Positions 14,510-17,343 of a stretch of DNA of 17,343 nt are shown in pieces (positions within the stretch are counted from its first letter, which is position 1; every line of letters starts with the position of its first letter). The translations under genes and the position numbers were made by a program. The notes beneath the pieces were generated by a model, which had not been told where the DNA came from, did not search any database, and worked only from the letters and a program-made list of their open reading frames with translations. The stretch is from Dysgonamonadaceae bacterium (GTDB taxonomy: Bacteria > Bacteroidota > Bacteroidia > Bacteroidales > Azobacteroidaceae), in the NCBI GenBank assembly GCA_031260235.1, contig JAIRKG010000004.1:1-17343 (forward strand), in the 5' to 3' direction.

Positions 14510-14531
14510 TAATTTATAAAAAACAAACAAA

Positions 14532-15281
14532 ATGAGAAAAAAAATTGTAGCAGGGAACTGGAAAATGAACAACAACCTGCAAGAAGGAGTTAAGTTGGCA
14601 AAAGATTTGCAAAGAGTTTTGAAAGATAAAACGATTCAATGCAATGTGGTTATATGCACGCCTTTCATTCACTTAGCGTCTGTTGCAAAGGAAATCAGCG
14701 TCATTGGATTGGGCGCACAGAACTGCGCCGATAAAGTTTCGGGCGCTTATACGGGGGAAGTTTCGGCGGCAATGATTGCTTCAACGGGTGCACAATATGT
14801 GATCATCGGTCACTCCGAACGCAGGGCTTATTACGGTGAACCCAATGCGGTTTTGAAGGAAAAAGTTTTGTTGGCTTTGGCGAATCATTTGACGCCGATT
14901 TTCTGCATCGGCGAAGTTTTATCGGAAAGAGAAGCCGGAATACAGGAGCAGGTGGTTGAAACCCAGATTAGAGAGTCTTTATTCGATCTTTCGCCCGCCG
15001 ATTTCGGGAAAATTGTTTTGGCGTATGAACCTGTCTGGGCGATTGGCACCGGCAAAACAGCTACTTCGGCACAGGCTCAGGAAATGCATGCTTTTATCCG
15101 TAAAACCATAACCGGCAAATATGGAAAAGAGATTGCAGACAATACGTCTATCCTCTATGGCGGGAGCGCCAATGCCGGCAATGCCAAAGAATTATTCTCC
15201 AACCCGGACGTTGATGGTGGCTTGATTGGGGGGGCTTCGCTTGGAGTGGAAAAGTTTTTGCCGATTATTGAGGCTTTTTAA
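14532..15281 (+). CDS. tpiA: Triosephosphate isomerase
   Basis: 249 residues, standard length. It interconverts dihydroxyacetone phosphate and glyceraldehyde 3-phosphate in glycolysis and gluconeogenesis. All signature elements are present: AGNWKMN with Lys11, GAQNC and GAYTGEVS, catalytic His94 in VIIGHSERR, catalytic Glu166 in [14 protein letters not shown] (loop 6 follows), and the phosphate-binding YGGSA and GGLIGGASL. The start is fixed by the conserved [14 protein letters not shown] run of seven Gs at 15228-15234 lies in the frame near the end, which is a potential slippage site but is read through correctly here. Followed after 51 bases by the SPOR gene, as is common in Bacteroidales. 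Confidence 0.98.
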   Translation: MRKKIVAGNWKMNNNLQEGVKLAKDLQRVLKDKTIQCNVVICTPFIHLASVAKEISVIGLGAQNCADKVSGAYTGEVSAAMIASTGAQYVIIGHSERRAYYGEPNAVLKEKVLLALANHLTPIFCIGEVLSEREAGIQEQVVETQIRESLFDLSPADFGKIVLAYEPVWAIGTGKTATSAQAQEMHAFIRKTITGKYGKEIADNTSILYGGSANAGNAKELFSNPDVDGGLIGGASLGVEKFLPIIEAF

Positions 15282-15332
15282 TTGAAACCTTTGAGATTGA
15301 TTCTATAAGATAAAAACGGCTAACAAATTTTT

Positions 15333-15833
15333 ATGAAAAGCACTTTTTTTGTATTAATTGCAGTTTCCTGTTATTTTGGGGCAGCAAATTCAAAAGCGAA
15401 CGCCCAAAACATTATCAGCGAGTTGGAAACTTCAAAAGAAGGAGAAGGAACGATTCACATTGTGTGCGACCCGAAAATAACCGAATTGTTGGGAACGCCG
15501 GCGGTTATCAGCAATCCCGACGAATCCATTCCGGCGCAGGGAAATGAAAATCCTGCCGCAAGAGCCATCGGTTACCGCATACAAATTTATATGGACAATT
15601 CTCAAAAGGCGAAAAATGAAGTCATCCGCATAGAAAGTTTATTTAATGAAACTTTTCCCGATGTGTGGACTTATGTTACATACAACGCGCCGAACTGGAA
15701 AGTTCTTGCCGGCGATTTCCGAACAAGGGAAGAAGCTGCCGCTTTTCAACAAACCATTCAACATTTCTTGCCGGAATTGGGAAAGGAAATGTATGTTGTT
15801 CCCAGTAAAATTAACCTATCCATACAAAGATAA
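15333..15833 (+). CDS. Exported SPOR-domain protein
   Basis: 166 residues with a signal peptide ([25 protein letters not shown], cleavage likely after ANAQ). A short segment of unknown fold follows ([20 protein letters not shown], then DPKITELLG). The C-terminal half (about 78-160) has the SPOR pattern: [20 protein letters not shown], then [20 protein letters not shown] with [13 protein letters not shown] domains bind denuded glycan strands in peptidoglycan, so the protein probably acts in the periplasm. It sits between tpiA and folE, only 8 bases before folE, an arrangement I recall as common in Bacteroidales. It has no OmpA or amidase domain, so it may be only a binder. Confidence 0.88.
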   Translation: MKSTFFVLIAVSCYFGAANSKANAQNIISELETSKEGEGTIHIVCDPKITELLGTPAVISNPDESIPAQGNENPAARAIGYRIQIYMDNSQKAKNEVIRIESLFNETFPDVWTYVTYNAPNWKVLAGDFRTREEAAAFQQTIQHFLPELGKEMYVVPSKINLSIQR

Positions 15834-15841
15834 AATCGTTT

Positions 15842-16420
15842 ATGAACCGGACGACCGAAACAATTAAAAAGAAGGAAGAAATAGCTTTTCATTACAGTAA
15901 AATATTAGAATTATTGGGTGAAGACGTCTCGCGGGAGGGCTTGCTTAAAACGCCCGACCGCGTAGCTAAATCTTTGATGTTTCTGACTAAAGGTTATGAA
16001 CAGAATCCGGCCGAGATTTTATCTTCGGCCATTTTTGCGGAAGATTATAAGCAGATGGTTATCGTGAAAGATATAGATTTCTTTTCGATGTGTGAGCATC
16101 ATGTTTTGCCTTTCTTTGGAAAAGCGCACGTGGCTTATATTCCCAACAAAGCCGTTGTCGGACTGAGCAAAATCCCCCGTATTGTGGATGTTTTCGCCCA
16201 CCGGTTGCAAATTCAGGAACGGATGACTACGCAAATTAAGGATTGCATTCAGCAAACCATACAGCCACTTGGAGTGATGGTGGTTATTGAAGCGCAACAT
16301 CTTTGTATGCAGATGCGTGGCGTGGAAAAGCAAAATTCCATTACGACGACTTCCGATTTTACCGGCGCTTTCAACCGTGCAAAAACACGGGAAGAATTTA
16401 TTTCACTTATCAGACGGTAG
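15842..16420 (+). CDS. folE: GTP cyclohydrolase I
   Basis: 192 residues, typical length. It converts GTP to 7,8-dihydroneopterin triphosphate, the first step to folate and other pterins. Zinc ligands are visible: Cys84 and His87 in [19 protein letters not shown], and Cys155 in [11 protein letters not shown]. Other family elements: [15 protein letters not shown] near the start, [20 protein letters not shown] in the core, and [14 protein letters not shown] near the end. Start is the ATG 8 bases after the SPOR gene stop, suggesting coupled translation. It ends the plus-strand unit and converges on the next gene; a weak GCAACT/AGTTGC inverted repeat lies in the gap, without a T-run. Confidence 0.97.
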   Translation: MNRTTETIKKKEEIAFHYSKILELLGEDVSREGLLKTPDRVAKSLMFLTKGYEQNPAEILSSAIFAEDYKQMVIVKDIDFFSMCEHHVLPFFGKAHVAYIPNKAVVGLSKIPRIVDVFAHRLQIQERMTTQIKDCIQQTIQPLGVMVVIEAQHLCMQMRGVEKQNSITTTSDFTGAFNRAKTREEFISLIRR

Positions 16421-16477
16421 ATTGGATGCAACTAAAAAACAAAAGAGAGTTGCGATTTCCTCTAACACTAAGCACAA

Positions 16478-17343
16478 TCAATACGTTCCCAAAATAATCA
16501 ACTTAGTCTTAAAGCCGTTCCCCGCAACCAAATAAATCCCTGTTCTCAAATCCGACACATCAATGCGGTCTTCGCCAACTATGCTGGATTTCATCTGCCG
16601 CCCGGTCGCATCATAAATCCGAAGACTTTCTCCCTGCGGCGCGGTGCAGTAAAAATAACCGTCCCTGACCGGATTTGGATAAAACAAAGACTTTTCGACG
16701 TCTACATCTATATAAGAATTTTCCTCGTACTTCAACGTAAAACTTCTCACATTGATGATGTTAAAATGATCGGGTATTTCCGCATTCCGGTCGATAGACA
16801 GTCGGTATAAACCCGATTGCGGAATATGGATTTTGATATTGGAAAAATCTTTGGTAATGTAGTTATCAAAATCTTCGGTAGCGGATTTGTAATTGTCTGT
16901 TTTGGAGTAGGCTGCGGTATGCACGCTGCCATTTATGCTGAAATACAATTCTCCCGTTTCTATGGCGGCATATTCGGCCTGCACGGTGTAAACGCCCGGT
17001 GTCAGGTAAAGATTATACCGTATTTTGTGGTCTTTCCGATACCATTCTTTAAATGCGTAAGGCTCAAAATCCTTTGTCATTCCGCTGGTAACTGCCTGAT
17101 AGGGCGTAAGCCGTATTTGACCGTTCCGCATTTGCGGCAGATGCGTTTGTTGGGGCAAATGATTAAAACAAAGGTCAATCGTTACATAATACTTGTCCGG
17201 CGTGGTTTCCGGCAAATTCACGGTTACGGTATTATCGTTCCACGTGAAATTCGCATCCCGACCGTCGGCAAGGAAAGTTGCGCCAACAGGCGGTTCGTTG
17301 ATTCCGTAGAGGTAAATTGTTCCCTCTTTCCAGTAGCCCGGCG
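16478..17343 (-). CDS. C-terminal part of a secreted, possibly GH29 (alpha-L-fucosidase)-like protein with a type IX sorting domain (5' partial)
   Basis: The frame is open from the stop at 16478 to the window edge (in-frame codons begin at 17341), giving about 287 residues; a GTG at 17221 is internal, not a start. The edge-proximal residues (GYWKEGTIYLYGI, WNDNTVTVNLPETTPDKYYV) resemble the C-terminal beta-sandwich of GH29 alpha-L-fucosidases; this is a tentative reading, because the catalytic domain is outside the window. A middle beta-rich module (YNLYLTPGVYTVQAEYAAIE, LYFSINGSV, SGLYRLSIDR) looks like a carbohydrate-binding or similar accessory domain. The last 80 residues are a Por/type IX type A sorting domain: YPNPVRDGYFY, LRIYDATGRQMKS, IDVSDLRTGIYLV and a final KLIILGTY. 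Such proteins are exported across the outer membrane and anchored or released. Confidence 0.8.
   Translation of the reverse strand, partial: PGYWKEGTIYLYGINEPPVGATFLADGRDANFTWNDNTVTVNLPETTPDKYYVTIDLCFNHLPQQTHLPQMRNGQIRLTPYQAVTSGMTKDFEPYAFKEWYRKDHKIRYNLYLTPGVYTVQAEYAAIETGELYFSINGSVHTAAYSKTDNYKSATEDFDNYITKDFSNIKIHIPQSGLYRLSIDRNAEIPDHFNIINVRSFTLKYEENSYIDVDVEKSLFYPNPVRDGYFYCTAPQGESLRIYDATGRQMKSSIVGEDRIDVSDLRTGIYLVAGNGFKTKLIILGTY

Noticed and set aside
15228..15234. Phase-variable G tract in tpiA
   Set aside because: Seven Gs is short, the frame is correct as read, and an essential glycolytic enzyme is an unlikely phase-variation target.

Overview
The window looks like chromosomal DNA of a Bacteroidota member, most likely order Bacteroidales. 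The reasons are three upstream regions with the TAnnTTTG -7 promoter element of that phylum, A/T-rich leaders in place of Shine-Dalgarno sites, a HmuR/HmuY-type haem locus, a type IX secretion (Por) C-terminal sorting domain, a DUF4369/TlpA-like lipoprotein, and the gene run tpiA - SPOR protein - folE. The species cannot be named from sequence alone.

Layout. (1) 1-174 is the C-terminal end of an unrecognised protein. (2) 338-3738 is a tight plus-strand operon: a clear promoter, a secreted TPR/PD40 protein, a short NfeD protein, the flotillin-like FloA, and PdxT, the glutaminase subunit of PLP synthase. (3) 3661-6180 is a tandem duplication of a unit holding the 3' end of pdxT plus ilvC. The first ilvC copy looks like a normal ketol-acid reductoisomerase. 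The second is intact but has lost the catalytic lysine and a Mg-ligand aspartate, and a degraded pdxT tail precedes it. (4) 6207-9664 is a GC-richer haem-uptake operon: lipoprotein, HmuR-like TonB receptor, HmuY-like haemophore. (5) 9665-10386 has no convincing gene. It holds a 21-bp tandem repeat array between two inverted copies of a small hairpin repeat (a third copy lies upstream of ilvC), another hairpin, and a strong terminator with no obvious gene. (6) 10387-13172, minus strand, holds a small lipoprotein and pnp, separated by a terminator. (7) 13245-16420, plus strand, runs from a promoter back-to-back with that of pnp: a TlpA-like lipoprotein with SxxS in place of CxxC, tpiA, a SPOR protein and folE. 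(8) 16478 to the window edge, minus strand, is the C-terminal part of a secreted, possibly fucosidase-like protein with a type IX sorting domain.

How the genes fit together. FloA and NfeD are a membrane-microdomain pair. PdxT, IlvC, TpiA, FolE and PNPase are housekeeping functions. The three hmu-type genes form one outer-membrane haem acquisition unit. No phage, CRISPR array or classical insertion sequence was found. The most unusual points are the intact but apparently inactivated ilvC paralogue with its duplication footprint, the covarying hairpin repeat family with a possible filled/empty site pair, and the helically phased repeat array in the gene-free gap.
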